This document shows positions 52,582 through 63,983 of a stretch of DNA of 64,000 nucleotides, in pieces. Numbering within the stretch: position 1 is the first letter of the stretch; each line of letters opens with the position of its first letter. The notes below the pieces were generated by a model, which was not told the DNA's origin, searched no databases, and worked only from the letters and a program-made list of their open reading frames with translations. The position numbers and the translations under genes were made by a program. The DNA is from Sabellastarte sp. h YS-2021 (Eukaryota > Annelida > Polychaeta > Sabellida > Sabellidae), in assembly GCA_964017235.1 (NCBI GenBank), contig OZ024929.1, positions 61,227,603 through 61,291,602 on the forward strand. The letters run 5' to 3'.

Positions 52582-52751
52582 CGTTATGGCCGTAAGTGGG
52601 AAAGCTGGTAGTTGCTTGCCGTTGGCCGGCAGTTTACAGTACAGAACCCTAGCGAACTGTATGTACTGGTTTCCTCTGCCCTTCCAACTACCCGTCGTGA
52701 TATGACGTGTACAGTGTTGAAAGCGACGTAAAACCCAAATAAACAAACAAA

Positions 52752-52766
52752 CCAATCATTTTAGGG
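52752..52766 (+). repeat. 3' target-site duplication, SINE family 1 copy 1
   Basis: CCAATCATTTTAGGG, then the interrupted monomer resumes with TATATATGTAGCTGG. Confidence 0.9.
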
Positions 52767-55700
52767 TATATATGTAGCTGGAAATTGTAAAATTAAGCAA
52801 TTTTATGTTTTTATAGGGTGGAGGAACACCTCAATTTGTGATTTTACAGGGTTGAGGAACATGTACATGAAGTGGTATATCAAGAAAATAGGTTGTGTCG
52901 AATCATTTTAGGGCATATATATAGTTCAAAATTGTAAAATTGAGCGATTTTATATTTTTACAGGGTGGAGGAACACCCCACTTTGTGATTTTACAGGGTG
53001 GAGGAACATGTTCATGATGTGGTATATCAAGAAAATATGTTGTGACCAATCATTTTAGGCCATATATATAGCTGTAAAATTGTGGAATTGAGTGATTTTA
53101 TGGTTTTACATGGTGGAGCAACACCCCAGTTTGTGATTTTACAGGGTAGAGGAACATGTGCATGATGTGGTATATCAAGAAAATATGTTGAGATCAATCC
53201 TTTCAGGCCATATATATAGCTGGAAAATTGTGGAATTGAGTGATTTTATGTTTTTACAGGGTGGAGGAAAAACCCAATTTGTGATTTTACAGGGTGGAGG
53301 AATATGTGCATGATATGGTATATCAAGAAAATAAGATGTGTCCAATCATTATAGGGCATATATATAGCTGGAAATTGTAAAATTCAGCGATTTTATGTTT
53401 TTACAGAGTGGAGGAACACCTCAATTTATGATTTTACAGGGTGCAGGAACATGTGCATAAAGTGCATATCAAGAAAATAGGTTGTGTCCAATCATTTTAG
53501 GGCATAAATATAGCTGAAAATTGTAAAATTGAGCGATTTTATGGTTTTATATGGTGGAGGAACACCCTAATTTGTGATTTTTCAGGGTGGAGGAACATGT
53601 GCATGATGTGGTATATCAAGAAAATATGTTGTGACCAATCATTTTAGGCCATATATATAGCTGGAAAATTCTAAAATTGAGCAATTGTATGTTTTCACAG
53701 GGTGGAGGAACATGTGCATGATGTGGTATATCAAGAAAATATTTTGTGTGCAATCATTTTAGGGCATATATATAGTTGAAAATTGTAAAATGGAGGGATT
53801 TTATGTTTTTACAGGGTGGAGGAACACCTCAATTTGTGATTTTACAGGGTGGCGGAACATGTATATGAAGTGGTATACCAAGAAAATATTTGGTGTCCAA
53901 TCATTTTAGGGCATATATATAGTTGAAAATTGTAAAATTGAGCGATTTTATGGTTTTACATGGTGGAGGAACACCCCAATTTGTGATTTTACAGGGTGGA
54001 GGAACATGTTCATGATGTGGTATATCAAGAATATATGTTGTGACCAATCATTTTAGGCCATATATATAGCTGTAAAATTGTGGAATTGAGTGATTTCATG
54101 GTTTTACATGGTGGAGCAACACCCCAGTTTGTGATTTTACAGGGTAGAGGAACATGTGCATGATGTGGTATATCAAGAAAATATGTTGAGATCAATCCTT
54201 TTAGGCCATATATATAGCTGGAAAATTGTGGAATTGAGTGATTTTATGTTTTTACAGGGTGGAGGAACAACCCAATTTGTGATTTTACAGGGTGGAGGAA
54301 TATGTGCATGATATGGTATATCAAGAAAATAAGATGTGTCCAATCATTATAGGGCATATATATAGCTGGAAATTGTAAAATTCAGCGATTTTATGTTTTT
54401 ACAGGGTGGAGGAACACCTCAATTTATGATTTTACAGGGTGCAGGAACATGTGCATAAAGTGCATATCAAGAAAATAGGTTGTGTCCAATCATTTTAGGG
54501 CATAAATATAGCTGAAAATTGTAAAATGGAGCGATTTTATGGTTTTATATGGTGGAGGAACACCCTAATTTGTGATTTTTCAGGGTGGAGTAACATGTGC
54601 ATGATGTGGTATATCAAGAAAATATGTTGTGACCAATCATTTTAGGCCATATATATAGCTGGAAAATTCTAAAATTGAGCAATTGTATGTTTTTACAGGG
54701 TGGAGGAACATGTGCATGATGTGGTATATCAAGAAAATATTTTGTGTCCAATCATTTTAGGGCATATATATAGTTGAAAATTGTAAAATGGAGGGATTTT
54801 ATGTTTTTACAGGGTGGAGGAACACCTCAATTTGTGATTTTACAGGGTGGCGGAACATGTATATGAAGTGGTATACCAAGAAAATAGGTGGTGTCCAATC
54901 ATTTTAGGGCATATATATAGTTGAAAATTGTAAAATTGAGCGATTTTATGGTTTTACATGGTGGAGGAACACCCCAATTTGTGATTTTACAGGGTGGAGG
55001 AACATGTGCATGATGTGGTATATCAAGAAAATATGTTGTGACCAATCATTTTAGGTCATATATGTAGGTAAAAAATTCTAAAAATGAGCGATTTTATGTT
55101 TCTACAGGGTGGAGGAACACCCTAATTTGTGATTTTACAGGGCGGCGGAACATGTGGATGATGTGGTATATCAAGAAAATATGTCGTGACCAATCATTTT
55201 AGGTCATATATGTAGGTGGAAAATCCTCAAATTAAGCGATTTTATGTTTTTACATGGTGGAGGAACACCCTAATTTGTGATTTTACAGGGTGGAAGAACA
55301 TGTGGATGATGTGGTATATCAAGAAAATATGTTGTGACCAATCATTTTAGGTCATATATGTAGATAGAAAATCCTCAAAATGTGCGAGTTTATGTTTTCA
55401 CGGGGTGAGGAACACCCTAATTTGTGATTTTACAGGGTGTAAGAACATGTGCATGATGTGGTATATCAAGAAGATAGAATGTGTCCAATCATTTTAGGGC
55501 GTATATGTAGCTGGAAATTGTAAAATTGAGCAATTTTATGTTTTTATAGGGTGCAGGAACACCTCCATTTGTGATTTTACAGGGTTGAGGAACATGTGCA
55601 TGAAGTGGTATATCAAGAAAATAGGTTGTGTCCATTCATTTTAGGGCATATATATAGTTGAAAATTGTAAAATTGAGCGATTTATATTTTTACAGGTTGG

Positions 55701-56367
55701 AGGAACACCCCAATTTGTTATTTTACAGGGTGGAAGAACATGTTCATGATGTGGTATATCAAGAAAATATGTTCTGACCAATCATTTTAGGCCATATATA
55801 TAGCTGGAAAATTCTAAAATTGAGTAATTTTATGTTTTTACAAGGTGGAGGAACAGCCTAATGTGTGATTTTACAGGGTGGAGGAACATGTGCATGATGT
55901 GGTATATCAAGAAAATATTTTGTGTCCAATCATTATAGGACATATATATAGTTGAAACTTGTAAAATGGAGTGATTTTATGTTTTTACAGGTTGGAGGAA
56001 CACCTCAATTTGTGATTTTACAGGGTGGCGGAACATGTGCATGATGTGGTATATCAAGAAAATAGTTTGTGACCAATTATTTTAGGTCATATATGTAGGT
56101 AAAAAATTCTAAAAATGAGCGATTTTATGTTTTCACAGAGTGGAGGAACACTCTAATTTGTGATTTTACAGGGTGGCGGAACATGTGGATGATGTGGTAT
56201 ATCAAGAAAATATGTTGTGACCAATCATTTTAGGTCATATATGTAGATAGAAAATCCTCAAAATGCGCGAGTTTATGTTTTCACAGGGTGAGGAACACCC
56301 TAATTTGTGATTTTACAGGGTGTAAGAACATGTGCATGATGTGATATATCAAGAAGATAGAATGTGT
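52767..56367 (+). repeat. Satellite between SINE copies 1 and 2
   Basis: This stretch holds right-hand monomer classes only. A segment bearing GCTGTAAAATTGTGGAATTG occurs at 53071 and 54069, an internal duplication of about 998 bp that is repeated in the third sub-unit (near 60687 and 61685) but is absent from the second. No gene is seen. Confidence 0.82.
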
Positions 56368-56382
56368 CCAATCATTTTAGGG
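56368..56382 (+). repeat. 5' target-site duplication, SINE family 1 copy 2
   Basis: The same 15-bp CCAATCATTTTAGGG as at copy 1, in the same satellite context. Confidence 0.9.
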
Positions 56383-56391
56383 GGGCCACGG

Positions 56392-56402
56392 TGGCAGAGT
56401 GG
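56392..56402 (+). promoter_or_regulatory. Pol III A box, SINE family 1 copy 2
   Basis: TGGCAGAGTGG, identical to the other copies. Confidence 0.82.
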
Positions 56403-56433
56403 TAACACTCTCGCATCCCACCTCTGCGGCCGG

Positions 56434-56444
56434 GGTTCGATCCC
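56434..56444 (+). promoter_or_regulatory. Pol III B box, SINE family 1 copy 2
   Basis: GGTTCGATCCC, identical to the other copies. Confidence 0.85.
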
Positions 56445-56615
56445 CGTTATGGCCGTAAGTGGGAAAGCTGGTAGTTGCTTGCCGTTGGCCGGCAGTTTAC
56501 AGTACAGAACCCTAGCGAACTGTATGTACTGGTTTCCTCTGCCCTTCCAACTACCCGTCGTGATATGACCTGTACAGTGTTGAAAGCGACGTAAAACCCC
56601 AAATAAACAAACAAA

Positions 56616-56630
56616 CCAATCATTTTAGGG
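56616..56630 (+). repeat. 3' target-site duplication, SINE family 1 copy 2
   Basis: CCAATCATTTTAGGG following the AAACAAACAAA tail. Confidence 0.9.
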
Positions 56631-59600
56631 TATATATGTAGCTGGAAATTGTAAAATTGAGCAATTTTATGTTTTTATAGGGTAGAGGAACACCTCAATT
56701 TGTGATTTTACAGGGTTGAGGAACATGTGCATCAAGTGGTATATCAAGAAAATAGGTTGTGTCGAAACATTTTAGGGCATATATATAGTTGAAAATTGTA
56801 AAATTGAGCGATTTTATATTTTTACAGGGTGGAGGAACACCCCAATTTGTGATTTTACAGGGTGGAGGAACATGTTCATGATGTGGTATATCAAGAAAAT
56901 ATGTTGTGACCAATCATTTTAGGCCATATATATAGCTGTAAAATTGTGGAATTGAGTGATTTTATGGTTTTACATGGTGGAGCAACACCCCAGTTTGTGA
57001 TTTTACAGGGTAGAGGAACATGTGCATGATGTGGTATATCAAGAAAATATGTTGAGATCAATCCTTTTAGGCCATATATATAGCTGTAAAATTGTGGAAT
57101 TGAGTGATTTTATGGTTTTACATGGTGGAGCAACACCCCAGTTTGTGATTTTACAGGGTAGAGGAACATGTGCATGATGTGGTATATCAAGAAAATATGT
57201 TGAGATCAATCCTTTTAGGCCATATATATAGCTGGAAAATTGTGGAATTGAGTGATTTTATGTTTTTACAGGGTGGAGGAACAACCCAATTTGTGATTTT
57301 ACAGGGTGGAGGAATATGTGCATGATATGGTATATCAAGAAAATAAGATGTGTCCAATCATTATAGGGCATATATATAGCTGGAAATTGTAAAATTCAGC
57401 GATTTTATGTTTTTACAGGGTGGAGGAACACCTCAATTTATGATTTTACAGGGTGCAGGAACCTGTGCATAAAGTGCATATCAAGAAAATAGGTTGTGTC
57501 CAATCATTTTAGGGCATAAATATAGCTGAAAATTGTAAAATGGAGCGATTTTATGGTTTTATATGGTGGAGGAACACCCTAATTTGTGATTTTTCAGGGT
57601 GGAGTAACATGTGCATGATGTGGTATATCAAGAAAATATGTTGTGACCAATCATTTTAGGCCATATATATAGCTGGAAAATTCTAAAATTGAGCAATTGT
57701 ATGTTTTTACAGGGTGGAGGAACATGTGCATGATGTGGTATATCAAGAAAATATTTTGTGTCCAATCATTTTAGGGCATATATATAGTTGAAAATTGTAA
57801 AATGGAGGGATTTTATGTTTTTACAGGGTGGAGGAACACCTCAATTTGTGATTTTACAGGGTGGCGGAACATGTACATGAAGTGGTATACCAAGAAAATA
57901 GGTGGTGTCCAATCATTTTAGGGCATATATATAGTTGAAAATTGTAAAATTGAGCGATTTTTTGGTTTTACATGGTGGAGGAACACCCCAATTTGTGATT
58001 TTACAGGGTGGAGGAACATGTGCATGATGTGGTATATCAAGAAAATATGTTGTGACCAATCATTTTAGGTCATATATGTAGGTAAAAAATTCTAAAAATG
58101 AGCGATTTTATGTTTCTACAGGGTGGAGGAACACCCTAATTTGTGATTTTACAGGGTGGCGGAACATGTGGATGATGTGGTATATCAAGAAAATATGTCG
58201 TGACCAATCATTTTAGGTCATATATGTAGGTGGAAAATCCTCAAATTAAGCGATTTTATGTTTTTACATGGTGGAGGAACACCCTAATTTGTGACTTTAC
58301 AGGGTGGAAGAACATGTGGATGATGTGGTATATCAAGAAAATATGTTGTGAGCAATCATTTTAGGTCATATATGTAGATAGAAAATCCTCAAAATGTGCG
58401 AGTTTATGTTTTCACGGGGTGAGGAACACCCTAATTTGTGATTTTACAGGGTGTAAGAACATGTGCATGATGTGGTATATCAAGAAGATAGAATGTGTCC
58501 AATCATTTTAGGGCATATATGTAGCTGGAAATTGTAAAATTGAGCAATTTTATGTTTTTATAGGGTGGAGGAACACCTCCATTTGTGATTTTACAGGGTT
58601 GAGGAACATGTGCATGAAGTGGTATATCAAGAAAATAGGTTGTGTCCATTCATTTTAGGGCATATATATAGTTGAAAATTGTAAAATTGAGCGATTTTAT
58701 ATTTTTACAGGTTGGAGGAACACCCCAATTTGTTATTTTACAGAGTGGAGGAACATGTTCATGATGTGGTATATCAAGAAAATATGTTCTGACCAATCAT
58801 TTTAGGCCATATATATAGCTGGAAAATTCTAAAATTGAGTAATTTTATGTTTTTACAGGGTGGAGGAACAGCCTAATGTCTGATTTTACAGGGTGGAGGA
58901 ACATGTGCATGATGTGGTATATCAAGAAAATATTTTGTGTCCAATCATTATAGGACATATATATAGTTGAAACTTGTAAAATGGAGCGATTTTATGTTTT
59001 TAAAGGTTGGAGGAACACCTCAATTTGTGATTTTACAGGGTGGCGGAACATGTGCATGATGTGGTATATCAAGAAAATATGTTGTGACCAATCATTTTAG
59101 GCCATATATATAGCTGGAAAATTGCGGAATTGAGTGATTTTATGTTTTGACAGGGTGGAGGAACACCCCAATTTGTGATTTTACAGGGTTGAGGAATATG
59201 TGCATGATATGGTATATCAAGAAAAATAAGATGTGTTCAATCATTATAGGGCATATATATAGCTGGAAATTGTAAAATTCAGCGATTTTATGTTTTTACA
59301 GGGTGGAGGAACACCTCAATTTATGATTTTACAGGGTGGAGGAACATGTGCATGAAGTGGCATATCAAGAAAATAGGTTGTGTCCAATCATTTTAGGGCA
59401 TAAATATAGTTGAAAATTGTAAAATTGAGCGATTTTGTGGTTTTATATGGTGGAGGAACACCCTAATTTGTGATTTTACAGGGTGGAGGAACATGTGCAT
59501 GATGTGGTATATCAAGCAAATATTTTGTGACCAATCATTTTAGGCCATATATATAGCTGGAAAATTCTAAAATTGAGCAATTTTATATTTTTACAGGGTG

Positions 59601-60120
59601 GAGGAACAGCTTAATGTGTGATTTTACAGGGTGGAGGAACATGTGCATAATGTGGTATATCAAGAAAATATTTTGTGTCCAATCATTATAGGACATATAT
59701 ATAGTTGAAAATTGTATAATGGAGCGATTTTATGTTTTTACAGGTTGGAGGAACACCTCAATTTGTGATTTTACAGGGTGGTGGAACATGTGCATGATGT
59801 GGTATATCAAGAAAATAGTTTGTGACCAATCATTTTAGGTCATATATGTAGGTAAAAAATTCTAAAAATGAGCGATTTTATGTTTTCACAGAGTGGAGGA
59901 ACACTCTAATTTGTGATTTTACAGGGTGGCGGAACATGTGGATGATGTGGTATATCAAGAAAATATGTTGTGACCAATCATTTTAGGTCATATATGTAGA
60001 TAGAAAATCCTCAAAATGCGCGAGTTTATGTTTTCACAGGGTGAGGAACACCCTAATTTGTGATTTTACAGGGTGTAAGAACATGTGCATGATGTGATAT
60101 ATCAAGAAGATAGAATGTGT
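56631..60120 (+). repeat. Satellite between SINE copies 2 and 3
   Basis: This stretch resembles the preceding sub-unit but has a 148-bp tandem duplication (GCTGTAAAATTGTGG at 56935 and 57083). It lacks the ~998-bp internal duplication and carries about 740 bp (near 59060-59798) that corresponds to 51444-52182, left of SINE copy 1. These three differences add up to the observed 110-bp shorter SINE spacing (3753 against 3863). No gene is seen. Confidence 0.8.
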
Positions 60121-60135
60121 CCAATCATTTTAGGG
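60121..60135 (+). repeat. 5' target-site duplication, SINE family 1 copy 3
   Basis: CCAATCATTTTAGGG, as in the other copies. Confidence 0.9.
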
Positions 60136-60144
60136 GGGCCACGG

Positions 60145-60155
60145 TGGCAGAGTGG
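60145..60155 (+). promoter_or_regulatory. Pol III A box, SINE family 1 copy 3
   Basis: TGGCAGAGTGG, identical to the other copies. Confidence 0.82.
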
Positions 60156-60186
60156 TAACACTCTCGCATCCCACCTCTGCGGCCGG

Positions 60187-60197
60187 GGTTCGATCCC
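60187..60197 (+). promoter_or_regulatory. Pol III B box, SINE family 1 copy 3
   Basis: GGTTCGATCCC, identical to the other copies. Confidence 0.85.
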
Positions 60198-60367
60198 CGT
60201 TATGGCCGTAAGTGGGAAAGCTGGTAGTTGCTTGCCGTTGGCCGGCAGTTTACAGTACAGAACCCTAGCGAACTGTATGTACTGGTTTCCTCTGCCCTTC
60301 CAACTACCCGTCGTGATATGACGTGTACAGTGTTGAAAGCGACGTAAAACCCAAATAAACAAACAAA

Positions 60368-60382
60368 CCAATCATTTTAGGG
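60368..60382 (+). repeat. 3' target-site duplication, SINE family 1 copy 3
   Basis: CCAATCATTTTAGGG following the AAACAAACAAA tail. Confidence 0.9.
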
Positions 60383-63300
60383 TATATATGTAGCTGGAAA
60401 TTGTAAAATTAAGCAATTTTATGTTTTTATAGGGTGGAGGAACACCTCAATTTGTGATTTTACAGGGTTGAGGAACATGTACATGAAGTGGTATATCAAG
60501 AAAATAGGTTGTGTCGAATCATTTTAGGGCATATATATAGTTCAAAATTGTAAAATTGAGCGATTTTATATTTTTACAGGGTGGAGGAACACCCCACTTT
60601 GTGATTTTACAGGGTGGAGGAACATGTTCATGATGTGGTATATCAAGAAAATATGTTGTGACCAATCATTTTAGGCCATATATATAGCTGTAAAATTGTG
60701 GAATTGAGTGATTTTATGGTTTTACATGGTGGAGCAACACCCCAGTTTGTGATTTTACAGGGTAGAGGAACATGTGCATGATGTGGTATATCAAGAAAAT
60801 ATGTTGAGATCAATCCTTTCAGGCCATATATATAGCTGGAAAATTGTGGAATTGAGTGATTTTATGTTTTTACAGGGTGGAGGAAAAACCCAATTTGTGA
60901 TTTTACAGGGTGGAGGAATATGTGCATGATATGGTATATCAAGAAAATAAGATGTGTCCAATCATTATAGGGCATATATATAGCTGGAAATTGTAAAATT
61001 CAGCGATTTTATGTTTTTACAGAGTGGAGGAACACCTCAATTTATGATTTTACAGGGTGCAGGAACATGTGCATAAAGTGCATATCAAGAAAATAGGTTG
61101 TGTCCAATCATTTTAGGGCATAAATATAACTGAAAATTGTAAAATTGAGCGATTTTATGGTTTTATATGGTGGAGGAACACCCTAATTTGTGATTTTTCA
61201 GGGTGGAGGAACATGTGCATGATGTGGTATATCAAGAAAATATGTTGTGACCAATCATTTTAGGCCATATATATAGCTGGAAAATTCTAAAATTGAGCAA
61301 TTGTATGTTTTTACAGGGTGGAGGAACATGTGCATGATGTGGTATATCAAGAAAATATTTTGTGTGCAATCATTTTAGGGCATATATATAGTTGAAAATT
61401 GTAAAATGGAGGGATTTTATGTTTTTACAGGGTGGAGGAACACCTCAATTTGTGATTTTACAGGGTGGCGGAACATGTATATGAAGTGGTATACCAAGAA
61501 AATATTTGGTGTCCAATCATTTTAGGGCATATATATAGTTGAAAATTGTAAAATTGAGCGATTTTATGGTTTTACATGGTGGAGGAACACCCCAATTTGT
61601 GATTTTACAGGGTGGAGGAACATGTTCATGATGTGGTATATCAAGAATATATGTTGTGACCAATCATTTTAGGCCATATATATAGCTGTAAAATTGTGGA
61701 ATTGAGTGATTTCATGGTTTTACATGGTGGAGCAACACCCCAGTTTGTGATTTTACAGGGTAGAGGAACATGTGCATGATGTGGTATATCAAGAAAATAT
61801 GTTGAGATCAATCCTTTTAGGCCATATATATAGCTGGAAAAATGTGGAATTGAGTGATTTTATGTTTTTAGAGGGTGGAGGAACAACCCAATTTGTGATT
61901 TTACAGGGTGGAGGAATATGTGCATGATATGGTATATCAAGAAAATAAGATGTGTCCAATCATTATAGGGCATATATATAGCTGGAAATTGTAAAATTCA
62001 GCGATTTTATGTTTTTACAGGGTGGAGGAACACCTCAATTTATGATTTTACAGGGTGCAGGAACATGTGCATAAAGTGCATATCAAGATAATAGGTTGTG
62101 TCCAATCATTTTAGGGCATAAATATAGCTGAAAATTGTAAAATGGAGCGATTTTATGGTTTTATATGGTGGAGGAACACCCTAATTTGTGATTTTTCAGG
62201 GTGGAGTAACATGTGCATGATGTGGTATATCAAGAAAATATGTTGTGACCAATCATTTTAGGCCATATATATAGCTGGAAAATTCTAAAATTGAGCAATT
62301 GTATGTTTTTACAGGGTGGAGGAACATGTGCATGATGTGGTATATCAAGAAAATATTTTGTGTCCAATCATTTTAGGGCATATATATAGTTGAAAATTGT
62401 AAAATGGAGGGATTTTATGTTTTTACAGGGTGGAGGAACACCTCAATTTGTGATTTTACAGGGTGGCGGAACATGTATATGAAGTGGTATACCAAGAAAA
62501 TAGATGGTGTCCAATCATTTTAGGGCATATATATATTTGAAAATTGTAAAATTGAGCGATTTTATGGTTTTACATGGTGGAGGAACACCCCAATTTGTGA
62601 TTTTACAGGGTGGAGGAACATGTGCATGATGTGGTATATCAAGAAAATATGTTGTGACCAATCATTTTAGGTCATATATGTAGGTAAAAAATTCTAAAAA
62701 TGAGCGATTTTATGTTTCTACAGGGTGGAGGAACACCCTAATTTGTGATTTTATAGGGCGGCGGAACATGTGGATGATGTGGTATATCAAGAAAATATGT
62801 CGTGACCAATCATTTTAGGTCATATATGTAGGTGGAAAATCCTCAAATTAAGCGATTTTATGTTTTTACATGGTGGAGGAACACCCTAATTTGTGATTTT
62901 ACAGGGTGGAAGAACATGTGGATGATGTGGTATATCAAGAAAATATGTTGTGACCAATCATTTTAGGTCATATATGTAGATAGAAAATCCTCAAAATGTG
63001 CGAGTTTATGTTTTCACGGGGTGAGGAACACCCTAATTTGTGATTTTACAGGGTGTAAGAACATGTGCATGATGTGGTATATCAAGAAGATAGAATGTGT
63101 CCAATCATTTTAGGGCGTATATGTAGCTGGAAATTGTAAAATTGAGCAATTTTATGTTTTTATAGGGTGCAGGAACACCTCCATTTGTGATTTTACAGGG
63201 TTGAGGAACATGTGCATGAAGTGGTATATCAAGAAAATAGGTTGTGTCCATTCATTTTAGGGCATATATATAGTTGAAAATTGTAAAATTGAGCGATTTA

Positions 63301-63983
63301 TATTTTTACAGGTTGGAGGAACACCCCAATTTGTTATTTTACAGGGTGGAAGAACATGTTCATGATGTGGTATATCAAGAAAATATGTTCTGACCAATCA
63401 TTTTAGGCCATATATATAGCTGGAAAATTCTAAAATTGAGTAATTTTATGTTTTTACAAGGTGGAGGAACAGCCTAATGTGTGATTTTACAGGGTGGAGG
63501 AACATGTGCATGATGTGGTATATCAAGAAAATATTTTGTGTCCAATCATTATAGGACATATATATAGTTGAAACTTGTAAAATGGAGTGATTTTATGTTT
63601 TTACAGGTTGGAGGAACACCTCAATTTGTGATTTTACAGGGTGGCGGAACATGTGCATGATGTGGTATATCAAGAAAATAGTTTGTGACCAATTATTTTA
63701 GGTCATATATGTAGGTAAAAAATTCTAAAAATGAGCAATTTTATGTTTTCACAGAGTGGAGGAACACTCTAATTTGTGATTTTACAGGGTGGCGGAACAT
63801 GTGGATGATGTGGTATATCAAGAAAATATGTTGTGACCAATCATTTTAGGTCATATATGTAGATAGAAAATCCTCAAAATGCGCGAGTTTATGTTTTCAC
63901 AGGGTGAGGAACACCCTAATTTGTGATTTTACAGGGTGTAAGAACATGTGCATGATGTGATATATCAAGAAGATAGAATGTGT
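60383..63983 (+). repeat. Satellite between SINE copy 3 and the window end
   Basis: This stretch repeats 52767-56367 at a 7616-bp offset, including the ~998-bp internal duplication. A few private changes occur (for example GGTGGAGGAACA preceded by TTAGA near 61870). No gene is seen. Confidence 0.82.

Larger units (their letters stand above)
52520..52751 (+). mobile_element. tRNA-derived SINE, family 1, copy 1 (232 bp)
   Basis: The head is tRNA-like: GGCCA (52521-52525) can pair with TGGCC (52587-52591), and CGGGG (52568-52572) with CCCCG (52579-52583) around TTCGAT. The A box is at 52529-52539 and the B box at 52571-52581. A unique middle of about 100 bp follows, then ATATGACG...TGTTGAAAGCGACGTAAAAC, ending in an AAATAAACAAACAAA tail. 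The 15-bp duplication shows it entered by target-primed reverse transcription into one monomer. The GC-rich, CpG-containing head contrasts sharply with the AT-rich satellite. It is non-coding. The 78- and 89-residue open frames across it on the two strands are chance frames. Confidence 0.92.
56383..56615 (+). mobile_element. tRNA-derived SINE, family 1, copy 2 (233 bp)
   Basis: This copy matches copy 1 throughout apart from two visible changes: TATGACCTG for TATGACGTG, and AAAACCCC for AAAACCC near the 3' end. The identical flanks show it arose by duplication of the SINE-bearing satellite segment, not by a new insertion. CCTG and AAAACCCC are also what SINE family 2 shows at these points, so copy 2 probably keeps the original bases and copies 1 and 3 carry derived changes. 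Confidence 0.92.
51431..59045 (+). repeat. Super-HOR unit, 7616 bp, carrying two SINE copies
   Basis: Sequence from about 51431 matches from about 59046 at a constant offset of 7616 bp, through SINE copies 1 and 3. The unit contains two related sub-units with SINE family 1 at 52520 and 56383. The junction near 59045 shows as ACCTCAATTTG...GGTGGCGG on one side where the equivalent point near 51430 has ACCCCAATTTG...GGTGGAGG. Confidence 0.83.
60136..60367 (+). mobile_element. tRNA-derived SINE, family 1, copy 3 (232 bp)
   Basis: This copy reads the same as copy 1, including TATGACGTG and the shorter AAAACCC run, and lies exactly 7616 bp from it. It is closer to copy 1 than to its neighbour copy 2, which is the main evidence for a two-part super-unit. 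Confidence 0.92.

Noticed and set aside
52520..52591. A functional tRNA gene
   Set aside because: The head has A and B boxes and pairing T and acceptor-like stems, but the anticodon arm is poor, the T-stem pairs only in a non-standard register, and the sequence continues into a SINE body with tail and target duplication.
52486..52755. 89-residue minus-strand and 78-residue plus-strand open frames over the SINE
   Set aside because: Both cross SINE, target duplication and satellite sequence, have no recognisable domain, and are repeated only because the SINE is repeated. In copy 2 a one-base change in the C run alters the minus-strand frame.
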